Notes: generated by a model not told the origin, from the sequence alone. DNA of 64,000 nt from Rhizoclosmatium globosum (GCA_002104985.1 MCGO01000173.1:1-64000); one strand, 5' to 3'; positions 21,690-33,014 are shown, counted from the first letter of the stretch. Numbers and translations are program-made.

Positions 21690-24600
21690 TTACTCATACA
21701 CAATAACCTCTTTATCATGCGCGGCAGCAGCAACACTCAACTTCTCCTCAACTTTAGCCCGCATAGCACGGTTCACATGCTGATAGACAGTAAAATGCTT
21801 CTCAGAGTGGTTCACACGGAACGAGTGTGACTTCCACCACCCTCCTTCCTCAGCATTCGAGCTACCTCCACTCCAAATCGTCTTCATCACGTCACGCGTC
21901 CATCCAAACCAATGGTCCTTGTCTGTGCGGACTTCGATTTCACCTCCTTTGGCGTCTTTGGCGACAATGAGTTTGAGGGTCTCGGTCTTGACGGTGCGCT
22001 TCTTGGTGTGGGGATCGATTTTGACTGTGTCGCGTTCGGTAAAGATAAAGTATCGGGATGCAGTTGCGGACTTGGATTTACGTTCAGTCGCGTTTCTTTT
22101 GATCTTGCTTTTGAAGGATTCTGAGGAAACTGCCAGGCCATCTTCAATCAATTCACGGCGTTCGAGTTCCTCTTCGTCTTCATGTGTCCAACCCAAGTGT
22201 GACAAAATGTGCTTGTGCTTGCTGTCGCTCATACTTTCATCGATTTCTATGTATCATACCAAATTAGTGCCCACTTTATAAAAGCAACAACAACGAAAAA
22301 AGTACACTCACGAATCAACAAAGACGCAAACTGCACTCTCCAAGTTCTCTCACTGTCCTTTGCAATACTCTTGAGCGTCTCAGCAAGCATCGCAATCAAC
22401 ACGTTAAACAGCACAACCTGCGTCACAAACATGTACAACACGTACAAAAACTCTGTAAACGCAGGAATCTCCGCGAATCTGAAATCATCAAACCAATCCT
22501 TCATGAAAATGTACCGAATCGTCCAAACCACAGCCCCAGCAAACTGGTTCCAATCATACGACGGCACAAACTCCTTCGTCGTCAAATACGGAACATGCTG
22601 CATCTGCAAAAACAAGGCCGACGCAAACCCAATCGTCAACACAACATACGGCACAAGCCACGCAACAAAGTCCGTCAAAATCATACGCTTGAAAATCAAC
22701 AACAACGGACCCAACTTTTCAAATCCTTTGCTGAATTCAAGCAGGTAGAACCAGCCCCAGATTGCACAGAACCCAAACATGACATTCTCAACGTCAACAA
22801 GCGTGTCGTACCCGCTTGTACCCGTTGCTGCAGCGATACCCCATCTGATCACCGGAATCGTCCAAATCATAATCGCAAATAACCATTGCACATTGTTCTC
22901 CATGGATCCGTACCCACGGATATACTCGATACCTTGGATACGCAGTTCCTTGAGCTCTCCAAGAATCATGATAACAGTCCCGGCGATACTCAAGGACTCA
23001 AACACAAGACGTGGGATAGGGTGTCTGTTCTCATCACTGAACGAGTAGTTTCTACGGGCTTCAAGGGTATCTGGTTGCAACGAGATTGTAACAGTGATGC
23101 AAATAACCAAGAAGGCAGTCAACCCAAGTCTCCACAGAAACTCAGCGCGTCCATACAAAGCCCACTTGATCTTCAAGATGGATTCCATCAATGGGTGTGA
23201 GAGAATCTCCTTGTCCTGGTTCTCGACTGCGATTTCAATCGCGGATTTGGAGTATCGCTCGAGAGCCTTGGACCCGTCCTTGAACTGCTCGCGGAGGGAC
23301 TCCTTTTTGTCTTGGTGTGGTTGGAGAGGGTCCAAATCGTCCAGACAGATTCGGTATTGACGCACGACTCCGAATTCCCAGATGATGTCTTTCATGGCTT
23401 CCAAAGCCTTGACGTGACCGCGGGAGATTCCGACTTGGTATGCGGTGAGGTGTTCCTTGTTTCTGGCTTTGGAAATGTCGACGGGACAGTCTTGGCCTTT
23501 GCGCTTGGCGATGCGTCTTGAGAGCATGTTCTTGCGCTTCAGGTATCCAAACAGCTCGAGGTCAAAGTTTCCGTGGTATGCCATGACATGGAGGACGTTG
23601 TTACCTATTCGTTTTGTTTCGTGTGAATAGTTTTGTTGTTGTTGGGAAGTGGGTCAAGAATATCAGCAGTGGGTATGTGGGTTGATCCATATCCTCTGTC
23701 AATAAGAAGTACTGGGATGATATAGTCTTGAAGCTGTTCGCTACGCTCACAGTTCTTTACTCGCTTCGCTCGCTATCCCTCGCTATCCCTCCGTTCTCCC
23801 TCCTTTCCACCAAATTTCCAAGCAACCACTCAGTTGAAACTCTCTAATCAGTAGTAGGTACAGTACCATAAATATCCACAACAGTCAAATCGGCAGGATC
23901 ATGAGGATTCTCAACAAGGTACTTGACAGCCGCAGTCTTTCCGTTTGCAGCAGCAAACTGAAGAATCGTCTGACCAAAGTACAAGACACCTTTATCTGAA
24001 TCCTTGAGGAATTCAGTACCAGAAACGAGGGGACCGTTCACGAGAGCACCACGTTCCACAAGACGCTTCACGATAGAAATGTCGTTTGGGGCATCAGGGT
24101 TTTCGGCCGTTCGAGGGAGTCCGCAGTTGACGACGGCAATGTGGAGAGGTGTTTCGCCGTAGTATCTAATAGTAACATAAAAGATGAGTATGTAGAGAAA
24201 GTGATCAAGAGCAGGCAATAGCAAGACAAAAGATGTGAGGGTTTAAGTGGGGTGGAGATGGAATTGAAATTTTTGCGCACTGCCTCATGTTGTGTGTGCG
24301 TCCAATTGAGACACATATTTGATGGGGGATGATGTACATGGATATGGATGTATTGAAGTATGTGTGATCGCAGCGAGAGGGGAGGGTGGAGACAAGGAGA
24401 CAAGACAAGGCAAGACAAGACATACTTGTGTTTGACATAAGTTTCGTTGATCAAAGAGGGGAAGCGGTCAATGATCCAGTAGGCCAAGTCCGTGTGCTTT
24501 CTCAGGACGGCCAAGTGCAGGATAGTTTCACCCTCGGCACCGCGTTCAAACTCTCCGCGGGTGTACACTGAGCCCGGTTCGACTGGCTCTTGACTCCATT

Positions 24601-24910
24601 GCTGTGTGTCGCCCATGTTTCCCTCCCAGACCGCCTGCCACAGTCCGCCGTCCATGAACGCATTTGTTTGGTTGAGTGCGACCTTGTTCGGGTTTGTTGA
24701 CTCAGTAGACAGGTGCGGCTTTGGAACAAGGCGGGACGAGGTGAAGTCGGCGGCATCCAATCCTGCGGCGCCTGATCCTGATCCTGACGACGAGGGAAGC
24801 GGCACAAGTGGAATCTCGTTGAAGTTGCTGTCAAGCGCCGCCTGCTGTCCACCTGAGGACTCGCTGTCATCGCTCATGTGCGACTCTCTTCGAGGCCTGA
24901 ACGACGACAT
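21690..24910 (-). CDS. TRPV-like cation channel, copy 2 (877 aa)
   Basis: Four exons: 24910-24426, 24165-23867, 23604-22312 and 22246-21690, total 2634 nt. Paralogue of the gene immediately downstream, in the same orientation. It has a longer Ser-rich N-terminus, then ankyrin repeats (GETILHLAVL, GETPLHIAVV, VNGPLVSGTEFL, FGQTILQFAAANG, NNVLHVMAYHGNFD), six membrane segments, and a TRP box IAKDSERTWRVQFASLLI. The C-terminal YFIFTERDTV and LIVAKDAKGGEIEVRT segments match copy 1 (YFLFTERDVP, LVVARTHSGEDIEIRT), so that tail domain is conserved. Two of its introns are unusually long (about 260 nt each). It lacks the two short N-terminal exon junctions of copy 1. Confidence 0.85.
23605..23866 (-). 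other. Long intron with GC-rich dispersed element
   Basis: A 262 nt intron of the second TRPV-like gene. Around 23735-23800 it holds gttcgctacgctcacagttc, then cgcttcgctcgc, and a tandem ctcgctatccc. The first string matches, in reverse complement with one change, a stretch near 43447-43466 inside another long intron. Confidence 0.5.
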
Positions 24911-24957
24911 TGGGATTTGGATGATGAAACAATTGCTCTATAATATCAAAAATAACA

Positions 24958-26424
24958 TCACAATAATAACACCCTTTCTTTGAACTTGCATGGTAGAATA
25001 TCATCCATGGTAGCCGTATAATTACCAACCACTTGCTTCAACTGAGGACATCGCTCAAACAGTCCCTCTAACCGCCGAACAACATCCTCTGCTCTGCTCC
25101 GCTTCTTCGCTTCTCCAAATAAATACAGACCAGTTATGCACGCACTTACTCCCAAATACAATAGTGGAACGTGCAGTGTCGTCAAACTCAGACTCTCGAA
25201 ATGCATTGAAAGCTGCAACCCCTTCCTCTCCCTCATGGAATCCACCACAGCGCTTCCTTGAGTAGCAGGACCAGCTGAATCCAGCAGGCGCCTCAGAATA
25301 TGCACGGGAAAATCCTCCAACACTCGATTCGAATTCCAGTCTCCCTTATCCGAGAAGGACAGACTCTCCAACTCTGTGAACGCACTCAAGTTACCTAGCA
25401 CAACTGGCTCCCACCCAACCATCTGACTCTCTGCCATTCCATACCCACTTTCCTCATCATAATCCCCAGCCTCCCGCATTCCAACAAACGAAAACCCAAC
25501 ACTCAACACCTTTAACTTATTCCCAACACTCCTTCCCAAACTGCTTAAATCAAGACCTCCTCTCACCCCACCCACAACACACAACTCCCTCAGCGTTTCC
25601 TGACACCCTTCCACAACCTCCCCCAACGCCTTCATCGAAAACGAATTCACACCATACCCTGTAACCCTCAACCTCACCAACCGGCACCCCAAAAACCCAC
25701 GTAAACTCGCACTCGTCATCCCATGCAACACACGCCCTCCAACCCCACCCCTCCCAACAACACTCAACTCCTTCCCACCACATAAACCCTCCACCCCACT
25801 CCCCATCAAAACACTCAACACCTTCAAAACCCCAACATCACTAACAACATCCCACCCGGCATCCAAATAAACCCGCTCAACCCCACCTCCACCAACCCTC
25901 CCCGCCCCAACAACCCTCCCCAAATCCTCAACCCCAACACTCCACCCACCCTTCCCAAACACAAACCAAAACCCCTTCACAAACCTCCCCACGCGCGCCT
26001 TATCCCTCCGCATGCGCGCGAGGAACTTCCGCGGCAGCGGCGTGTTTGCAGTCGCGGGGAGGGGGAGGAGGTGGTGCCACCGCCACAGTGTCCAGAACGG
26101 GTGTAAATTCGACGCGGTTCTGAACACGCGGGAGACGGCGCCGAATGCGAGGAGGACGGGGATGGTGTGTGTTGGGTGGTGTGTTCCCTTTGTTGTGTGG
26201 ATTGTTTCGTGGAAGCGTGGTTTTTCAGGACGTGGTTGGTGGTGTGGGTGGTTGTACATGTGTGGTGTTGTTGAGGTGTTGGATGGGTGGGTGAGGGTGA
26301 AGGTTTGGTGTCGGTTCCCGGCGGGGATGTTGAAGGCTGTGTTTGTCGGAGTGTAGTGGGGTTGTAGGTATAATAGGATTTGGAGGAGGAGTTCAGGGGG
26401 TAAGTTTGTGATGGAGGGCGGCAT
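24958..26424 (-). CDS. F-box-like protein (488 aa)
   Basis: One uninterrupted ORF. Residues 5-25 (TNLPPELLLQILLYLQP) match the start of an F-box, the Skp1-binding element of SCF ubiquitin ligases. The rest has leucine-rich stretches (LRELCVVGG, LKVLSVGFSFV, FTELESLSF) compatible with irregular leucine-rich repeats that would bind the substrate. No membrane segment. The central part (about 25500-26000) has a strong strand bias, with C-rich plus-strand sequence. The substrate cannot be predicted. Confidence in the coding call is high, in the F-box call moderate. Confidence 0.68.
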   Translation of the reverse strand: MPPSITNLPPELLLQILLYLQPHYTPTNTAFNIPAGNRHQTFTLTHPSNTSTTPHMYNHPHHQPRPEKPRFHETIHTTKGTHHPTHTIPVLLAFGAVSRVFRTASNLHPFWTLWRWHHLLPLPATANTPLPRKFLARMRRDKARVGRFVKGFWFVFGKGGWSVGVEDLGRVVGAGRVGGGGVERVYLDAGWDVVSDVGVLKVLSVLMGSGVEGLCGGKELSVVGRGGVGGRVLHGMTSASLRGFLGCRLVRLRVTGYGVNSFSMKALGEVVEGCQETLRELCVVGGVRGGLDLSSLGRSVGNKLKVLSVGFSFVGMREAGDYDEESGYGMAESQMVGWEPVVLGNLSAFTELESLSFSDKGDWNSNRVLEDFPVHILRRLLDSAGPATQGSAVVDSMRERKGLQLSMHFESLSLTTLHVPLLYLGVSACITGLYLFGEAKKRSRAEDVVRRLEGLFERCPQLKQVVGNYTATMDDILPCKFKERVLLL

Positions 26425-26572
26425 TCTTTGGTTGAAGGAGGAAGAGACGCGAAGTCAAAAAAGTAAAAATGTATTTGTTTACTTTATTTTGCATGAGGAC
26501 ATTGCTTATTGTACAAAATGGGTGGGGTATATCATAATAGTAAGAGGCGATAGCATGAGCCAAGAGTCAAAC

Positions 26573-26803
26573 TCAGTAGGAGACAGATCCAGCACGTCTC
26601 CTCAAAAACTGTCCGACCCGTCCAAACAAGGACCCAATAGACTTTGTACTCTGGTTGGAAGAACGAATAGAAGCAGCCGTATCATCGGCATTTGAATCCG
26701 GCAGCTCAAAGTCATCATAATTGTCAATATCGTCAGCCCAAATCAGTGGTACTGGAGGGGGTAGGTCAAAGCTGCAGCTTAGTGCGGTCGCAGATGGAGT
26801 CAT
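26573..26803 (-). CDS. Small protein with basic C-terminal helix (76 aa)
   Basis: ORF starting MTPSATALSCSF, with an acidic middle (DDIDNYDDFELPD) and a basic C-terminal NQSTKSIGSLFGRVGQFLRRR segment. The tail recalls the STKSIKNFLQNLF end of the SPSxIASMAPK family, and MTPSATAL may be a diverged form of its start. Whether it truly belongs is uncertain. No other domain is visible. Confidence 0.45.
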   Translation of the reverse strand: MTPSATALSCSFDLPPPVPLIWADDIDNYDDFELPDSNADDTAASIRSSNQSTKSIGSLFGRVGQFLRRRAGSVSY

Positions 26804-27161
26804 TTACTTTGCTTTGCTTTGTTCTTTTTTCGAGAATTGTGGAGAGAGGCTTACTGCGGGATCTGTTTCAGTGTTTGGGGAGGCGGCTGAGTGTCTTTTC
26901 AGTTCCAACAGACACTCATGAATAAAAGCAGTTCCACGTTCATCAAAGAAACAATTCAGTTTATAGTATAAATAACAATTTCCAATGCAGAAGAATAGGT
27001 AGTTGAGTGCTTACCTCGAAGTTCGGAAGGAGGCGTTGATATCTGAACCATAAACAGCCACGAAGGCAATGCCGAATTATCTTTATTAAACTATTACATA
27101 CACTATCTGAAAGAAATGAATGCAAAGGTGGCTACAGTAATCCATCAATCATCCTAGAACC
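26804..27161. other. Intergenic stretch, nothing recognised
   Basis: 358 bp between the 76 aa gene and the broken small gene. I see no conserved frame. Confidence 0.45.
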
Positions 27162-27362
27162 TCAAATATCACTTGCAAAAGAGATTCTCAAAGAAAGACT
27201 TAACGGACTTGACAGAGAATGTGGACTCGTTCGTGTTAGTTCTTGGACGGGGAGTCCAAATATGTTGTAGGTGTCGTCGATTGAGTTGATCGGGTTGCTG
27301 CGTTTCGGAGCAAACATGTGTGTCTTTGGTGCCATGGAGGCGATTACGCTTGGAGAGAGCAT
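27162..27362 (-). pseudogene. Small family gene, subtype S, frameshifted copy
   Basis: The frame begins MLSPSVIASMAPKTHMFAPK, like the gene at 2395-2598, and stays parallel to FGLPV. There it loses one base relative to the paralogue (plus strand near 27248, gttcttggacgg against gttcttggaacagg). The other frame then continues the family pattern PRTNTNESTFSVKSVKSFFENLF up to a stop at 27169. So the copy carries a single-base deletion. As read, it would make a 66 aa protein with an unrelated Ser/Leu-rich tail. It could be a decaying duplicate or an assembly error. Confidence 0.7.
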
Positions 27363-27572
27363 TTTGTTGCTATTGTGGCTGTTGTATGGACCTGGGTTTG
27401 ATGATACAAAAGTTTGGTTGTTTGGGTGACGAAATTTGAGAGAATATTTTTGAACGTGGGGTAAAAACGAGGCGATATTCTTTATGTAATGTAGAACTGA
27501 TTATGTTTATTGGCTTATGTAGGTTTGTTTAAACTTAAAATGTTGCAAAAGCACGTGTTGACAGTTCTTGGA

Positions 27573-27749
27573 TCAATACCTTCCAAACATCTTGCTCAAC
27601 AAGGACTTGTTACTCTTGGTAGATGAATTAGAGTCGTTAGTACCAACTCTTTGGGCTCGAAGACCGTAAGGATATGAGGACCAAGTGTTCTTTCTGGCGA
27701 ACATCTGATTCTTATGGATCATAGAGGCGATAACACTTGGAGAGAACAT
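27573..27749 (-). CDS. Small SPSxIASMAPK-family protein, subtype R copy (58 aa)
   Basis: ATG at 27749, stop at 27573-27575. The protein starts MFSPSVIASMIHKNQMF and ends KSNKSLLSKMFGRY. It matches the 58 aa protein at 2016-2192 along its whole length, including YGLRxQRVGTN. A TATA box stands 54 nt upstream and a conserved GGGGCAGCCACCCG motif above it, as in the paralogue. The gene is too short for many ORF cutoffs. Confidence 0.72.
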   Translation of the reverse strand: MFSPSVIASMIHKNQMFARKNTWSSYPYGLRAQRVGTNDSNSSTKSNKSLLSKMFGRY

Positions 27750-28313
27750 AATGGTTTTTTTGATTTAAAGTTGATGGAGACTCTGAAAGTAAAGTGCTTC
27801 AGTATTTATATTTGCTACGGGTGGCTGCCCCTTCTTCTGTTTCATTTCAGTGTTCAAATTATTTAACAGCCAAGGCTCAAACTGTGCTACTAAGTTTAAA
27901 TTAGAGTTGAACGTATTCTTGCGCCCCCTAAACATTTTTTGAATTTGTCACGAATTTGATAGACAGAGTGAAACAGTGTATAAACAGTATTTCTACGTTT
28001 ATTACCGCGGAAAATAATGTTGGGTTTCATAATGGCAATGTCTCTCTGTGAGATCTCTCAGAGGGTTGCGAGGGCCGATAGGCGTTTTATGGCACTCAGT
28101 TGAGGCGACAAGACAGTAGTTACAGGTGTTGTTGGATATATCGGTGAAAACTTTGGGATTTTATACCCAACTGCCTTTGAAAGTGAACAAGACAAGTATA
28201 TCATGCTTTCTTTGAACGAATGAGCGAAAACAATGCATGTTTTATTTATAAATGAGAGTGAAGTTTAAGAAGATGAATTGAAGTAAATATCCTATGTAAA
28301 GATCTTCGGGTTA
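27750..28313. other. Intergenic stretch with promoter of the 58 aa gene
   Basis: 564 bp. The left end holds the TATA box and the GGGTGGCTGCCCC motif (about 27819-27831). Elsewhere no gene is visible. A copy of subtype P, expected here from the layout at 70-2598, is absent. Confidence 0.5.
27803..27809 (-). promoter_or_regulatory. TATA box of subtype R copy
   Basis: ATAAATA on the minus strand, 54 nt upstream of the ATG at 27749, next to GGGGCAGCCACCCG. Confidence 0.6.
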
Positions 28314-28535
28314 TTATTCGTCTGCGAGTCTATTGTAGTTGTTTGGATTGGGACTGGGCGATCGCTTTGTGGAAAACAGATCTTTGATTGGAGTCAAACG
28401 TTCATCAAAGGACTTTCGCGGTTGACTAGTCCTTGTGCTGGTAATTTGCAGACTTGAATTAAAATCATTCGTTGGGACAAATACGTGGTTCTTTGGAGCC
28501 AAAGAGGCAAGGACGCTAGGAGAGTAGTATTGCAT
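28314..28535 (-). CDS. Small SPSxIASMAPK-family protein, MQYYSP subtype copy (73 aa)
   Basis: The protein begins MQYYSPSVLASLAPKNHVF. Paralogue of 640-864 with the same C-terminal plan (PRKSFDERLTPIKDLFSTKRSPSP, then LADE). It has the same TATA string (ATATAAAGTCCGA) 50 nt upstream. Function unknown. The conserved SPSP serines after a basic STKR could be kinase targets (inference). Confidence 0.72.
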   Translation of the reverse strand: MQYYSPSVLASLAPKNHVFVPTNDFNSSLQITSTRTSQPRKSFDERLTPIKDLFSTKRSPSPNPNNYNRLADE

Positions 28536-28584
28536 GATTAAGAAAGTTGTTTTGGATGATTTCTGTCAAGAGAATTGGTCGGAC

Positions 28585-28591
28585 TTTATAT
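28585..28591 (-). promoter_or_regulatory. TATA box of MQYYSP copy
   Basis: ATATAAA on the minus strand, 50 nt upstream of the ATG at 28535, followed by the same GTCCGA as at 921. Confidence 0.6.
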
Positions 28592-28826
28592 CATTTTGGT
28601 TTAATTTGAGAATCGAACTTTAGTGATGAATATTGAACTTTACGTTTTCCCACGATTCGCACTGCCTCCCACATGCTAAGTGCCACTGATTTTATTGCTT
28701 ACGTGGCTGTGTCTACAAAGGGAGTTCTTCAGTAGAACCATATCTCTGAGGCTGGTTATTCTGACAACGTTCTGGCCTTTATTTCAGCAATACAAAAGGA
28801 AAGAGGTGAATCTCGCAACGCTGAAT

Positions 28827-29679
28827 TCACAATCCGTCGAATTTCTTTCCATTTTTTCGTGTCAATTGCAGCATTCGTAAAGAATTTGCATTCCACCACT
28901 CATAGCCTTCAGCCTGAGAAGGCAACAAAATCATATTCACGACTAGTTTCTGATCCAGAGGCATTCCAAGTTTTTGTAGCATAGCTATGCACATTTCAAG
29001 CAAGTTACCATTGAACATTTTGAAGACTAGTCCTGCATGGACTCTTTTTTCGGCAGAGTCGTACCAAAAGTAGTCAGCTCAAAACAAATAAGAGATCCCG
29101 CAATTTTTCATTCACTCCGTTATTGGTAGTCTTGAGCGTGTAACAAGACAGGTCTCCCTCGTCATCAACAGTTGGCGAAATACGCAAAACAAACGGACTC
29201 ATGGATTTGACAGCAGAATTATTCTCATCGGAAATATCCGACGCTTTCAGAAGGTCTTCGAAACTAGTGGTTGCTTGAGGATTCCGCTCCGAAAATATCA
29301 GATAGTAGCTTGTTTCCGGGCAAAGCAGGGTTATCGGCAAAGTTCACGTGAAGGGATAGGACATGGGTCAACGGGCATGAATGGGCAGCGATGAAGTATA
29401 TTTTGCCATTTGAATAAGATCACAAACATCCTCTATAGATAAATCTCGCTTGGATTTAAGCTCATAGGTGAGTATGGAGGGCGAAGGATGTGGAAGACTC
29501 TGTTCAAGTTCGTTGAGAATAATCTGGAGCCGCATTGAGATAATTTGGTATGAGATAAGTTGGTAACTTTGCGAGAGATGAACTGATTCAGCCTCGATGC
29601 TGCGTTGCCACAATGGTGCCTTTTGGTGCAATGAATCATTTGCAAAAAACAAAACCGAGCCACCCACTCGAATATCCAA
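28827..29679 (-). CDS. Unresolved spliced gene, hypothetical
   Basis: Three minus-strand open segments look coding and lie in a row: 29679-29368 (includes MRLQIILNELEQSL and LSIEDVCDLIQMAKYTSSLP), 29340-29074 (includes SYYLIFSERNPQATTSFEDLL and FVLRISPTVDDEGDLSCYTL) and 29018-28827 (includes YFWYDSAEKRVHAGLVFKMF upstream of its first ATG). They probably form one protein of about 250-280 residues with two introns, but I could not fix the junctions. The first segment has no upstream ATG, so the start may be the Met at 29535. I do not recognise the family. It is divergent from the ARMC2-like gene, whose start lies about 100 bp away. Confidence 0.45.
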
Positions 29680-29776
29680 GAATACACTTAAAGAGGTAAG
29701 TATTTCGTTTAAGTGTCAAAATAAGGGTTTATTCTCTTATCGTCATTTTTGAGAATTCTGACAATTCAGAGAAAGA

Positions 29777-32700
29777 ATGAGTGACCATGAAGCTACAGCC
29801 ATACGACGGCAACTGCGAGAACCGCGAATCAAATCAATTATTAAGGAAACCAAAGTCGTATCTGAGGCCATTAATCAAATAGTCCGTGAATCTCATCTCA
29901 ACACTCCACTTGCATCAACAGTCATTGCCCAAGCAAGAGCTTCTCTCAAAAACCCAACGCGACCTTTTACACCTGCACCTGCGAATAGAAGTACTAGTCG
30001 AGATGGAGAGCTACCAGCGATCGACGGGTAAGAATATCTTGCAAATGTTTAATAATTTGCTTAAGACGCAACAGACTTCGTGTATCAGCGGCTCCACACC
30101 ATCGCCATCGAATTATTCTACCAGCACGGGCACTCCATCCAAGAAGATTGGATCCGCTTCAGCATCCTCAGCTCCATCAAGCGAGCTCCAAACATCATGA
30201 TCATAATCCCAACCTTGCTCCAATTCCTCCACCACAGAAACCAAACCAACCCCACACCAGTCCAACCCGCAAAATTCCAGCCACGAAAACCACGAATTTC
30301 ATATTTCCTGAAGGAGATATTGTTTCACCCGATTCCAAAACCACTGCTCCAACATTCCCAACCACCCTTCAATCGCTTCTTCATCTCCTCACGTCCTTCC
30401 CTGAAACATTCAAACACGTGAATACATCATCGACACTCCCACATACCCTCTCCCACCTCCATGAAACCCTCATGAACGTCCACACTCAGCTCACATCTAT
30501 CCAATACCTTCGCGACCCATCCACTGAAATTCCGAAACCCGTACTGAAACAGCACAGAGATAAAGTCGTCGAATCCCTTATGAAATGGATGCAAGTCCCG
30601 GAAAGCTGCGGGATGGATGTGACGGTGGAAGTTGAAATGGCGGTTGGTGTTTGTGGTCTTGTGATACGGTTGACGAGAGACGATAGGGTCCTTGGGAACG
30701 CATTCAAGTTGTTGTTTAAGTTGAGTAAGAGTGGAGCGAATGATGGCGCATTTGGGAGGTACAATATTCCAGGTAAAATTTTAACTCTGCGGTTGCCAGT
30801 AAGAGGCTAATTTCGGTGTCGATAGATGGAATATCACTTTATTTGAATCACTTGACGACGGACAAACGTCTCTTGATAGCGCATAAATGCGACATGGCTA
30901 TTTATGCAGTCGCAACCTTGAAAAACTTGACAACAGGGGGTGAACTATCGTTCGAGTCTGAAAAAGACACTGAGCCATTAATATCGATCATGTCGAGAAT
31001 GATGTGGTTCTTGATCAAAGTGGGTGTTCATAATTCTGTTCCCTATCAGTCAACCTGAATATTTACTTCGCAGAATGACGCAATTACTTCCAAAACAAGC
31101 CAACAAAGAGTCTCACAGACAATACAGCTGTTTATCCAAATTACTCTCACATTCCGTAACCTCCTCACTCTCCACCAGTCCCAAACTCAAACCCAACTTC
31201 TCACTCCAATCCCATGCGACACCATGTCAGCTTCAACGAAACCACTTGAAGTCCTCATAACTATATTATCAACACCTGGACTCTTGGAGAGCCAAGAACT
31301 ATTACTCACAGTTTCACGAATCCTCAGCAAAATCAGCCTCGATGAAACATGTCTATCAGCAATGAGCAGCCTGGAGACATGGAACAAACTCGTCGACCTC
31401 GTCATTCAATTCCAAAACAAGAAGGTAAACGGCTGAATTTTCATACTGTTTTTTCGACGCTGAAACTTAAAAAGATTGATCCACAGCCTCTCCTTGTTCG
31501 ACTCCTCTTTGTACTTGGGAACTTGAGCACACCGAATGACGCGGATCCTGTGCAGCAAGACTATACAGAGTATTGTGACGATTTTGTGGCTCTGTTTTGG
31601 AAGTATGGGAAACGGGTTGCGCGCGACTTGCGAAAGGAAATTGGATATGCGTGTTCGATGAATGGGGATGGTGGGTTGGAGGAGGAGGATGGGTTTGAGA
31701 GTAACGAAAGTGTTGATGAAGAGAGTAGCGTGTTGGATGGAGGAAAGAAGGGGAAGCATGGGAAGAGGAAAGTTAGTGATTTCGTTGTCGAATGTGAAGA
31801 TGTTTTGATCAAGGTGAGTTGATTTTGTTCATGCTCAGAGTTTATTAAACTGATTTCAAAATAGATTACGAGACTGATTTCAAACATGTCGATCCATCCT
31901 CCCAGTGGAGAACAAATGTCGCAAATGATTGAACTTGAGTTGATGTTGCAACTGCTTGAACTGGCGTGTGCATCTGAATCAAGTCTTGTTCGACATGAAG
32001 AACTTGTTCTTAACCTCGCTGGTGCCCTTGCCAACTTCACTTTCTATCAAAATGAGCAAAACTGTTTGTTTCAACAGTCTATTCAAGTGCTGGAATGTGA
32101 GTTCCCCCCTTTATCTTGAATTTGTTTTATTGACAGAAAAACCAAGTGATGCTCCCACTCCTTCTGCACGAAAACAATGAGCTTGTTGACCAAGCAACAC
32201 GAGTATATTCCAATTTATCTCGTCCGTCGCATTCCATCGATTCTTCGGACAATTCCATCTACAATTGGATGGCTCAACATCGAGGAGGTATCGAACTGCT
32301 CACAATCCTTTTGGAGCATCCATCCAGATCGATACTCATCAACGTTTGTGGAACTCTACTAAATCTCTTTTGTCCATCTACTGTCTCCCGAAAGGGACCT
32401 TTCCAGTGTGCCATGACGCTTGTGAAATGTGGAGGAATTCACAAGTTACTCGATCTTGTTCAGCAAGCTCTCAGTGATGGGGACTTGGTGTGCACAAGTG
32501 TCGCGTGTAAATCACTAGTGTGTTTGATTGAGCTCCAGGAAGTTAGTGGAGAAGAATGGCTGACTGATGAGGAGGAAGAACGACTGGGTATGCTCATGAT
32601 TGGATATTTAGATATAGTGGATCCTCCGTTAATGGATCCACCACCACTGTTGAGAATGCAGAGTCAACAAGATTTGTTCAAGGGAGTTGAGGGCGAGGAA

Positions 32701-32889
32701 GCAAGTCACCTGCATTACGCGCGTGAACGAAATGAAGATAAAATTTCTGGGGAAGAAAAGGAGTTAATAGCAGTCGCCAAGCGTGTATTGCACGTTTTGG
32801 GATGTAATGGGGATATCAACGATGCTTTGCTCGACGAAGGACCCGAGATAGGCCCCAGAATTTCTATTAGAAAAGAAGTTGGAATATAA
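29777..32889 (+). CDS. Armadillo-repeat protein, ARMC2-like (about 900 aa)
   Basis: Multi-exon gene beginning MSDHEATAIRRQLREPRIKS. The first intron begins at 30028. The N-terminal third is polar and Pro-rich. The rest is built of armadillo/HEAT-like helices, e.g. ITRLISNMSIHPPSG, EELVLNLAGALANFTFYQNEQN, ELVDQATRVYSNLSRPSHS, RSILINVCGTLLNL and ALVKCGGIHKLLDL-type segments. The order ISNMSIHPxxG, then NLAGALANFTFYQ, then ATRVYSNLS fits ARMC2, a protein needed for flagellar assembly (radial-spoke transport in algae, sperm tails in mammals). That role here is inference by homology. The C-terminus ends IGPRISIRKEVGI. Splice sites in the middle (30780-31440) are approximate. Confidence 0.72.
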
Positions 32890-33014
32890 CTGATTGATTT
32901 CTCTTGTATTCCAAATAGTTCTATTGTTTGAAACGAGAGTGGAAAGTGGGAGAAAGGCACAGAAGCAACTGCTTTGCAATTTTCACCAAACAAAAAAAAA
33001 CACGCTATTCAAAG

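Noticed and set aside
23735..23800. Candidate CRISPR-like or satellite repeat
   Set aside because: Only two or three short imperfect units inside an intron of a eukaryotic gene. No regular spacer pattern.
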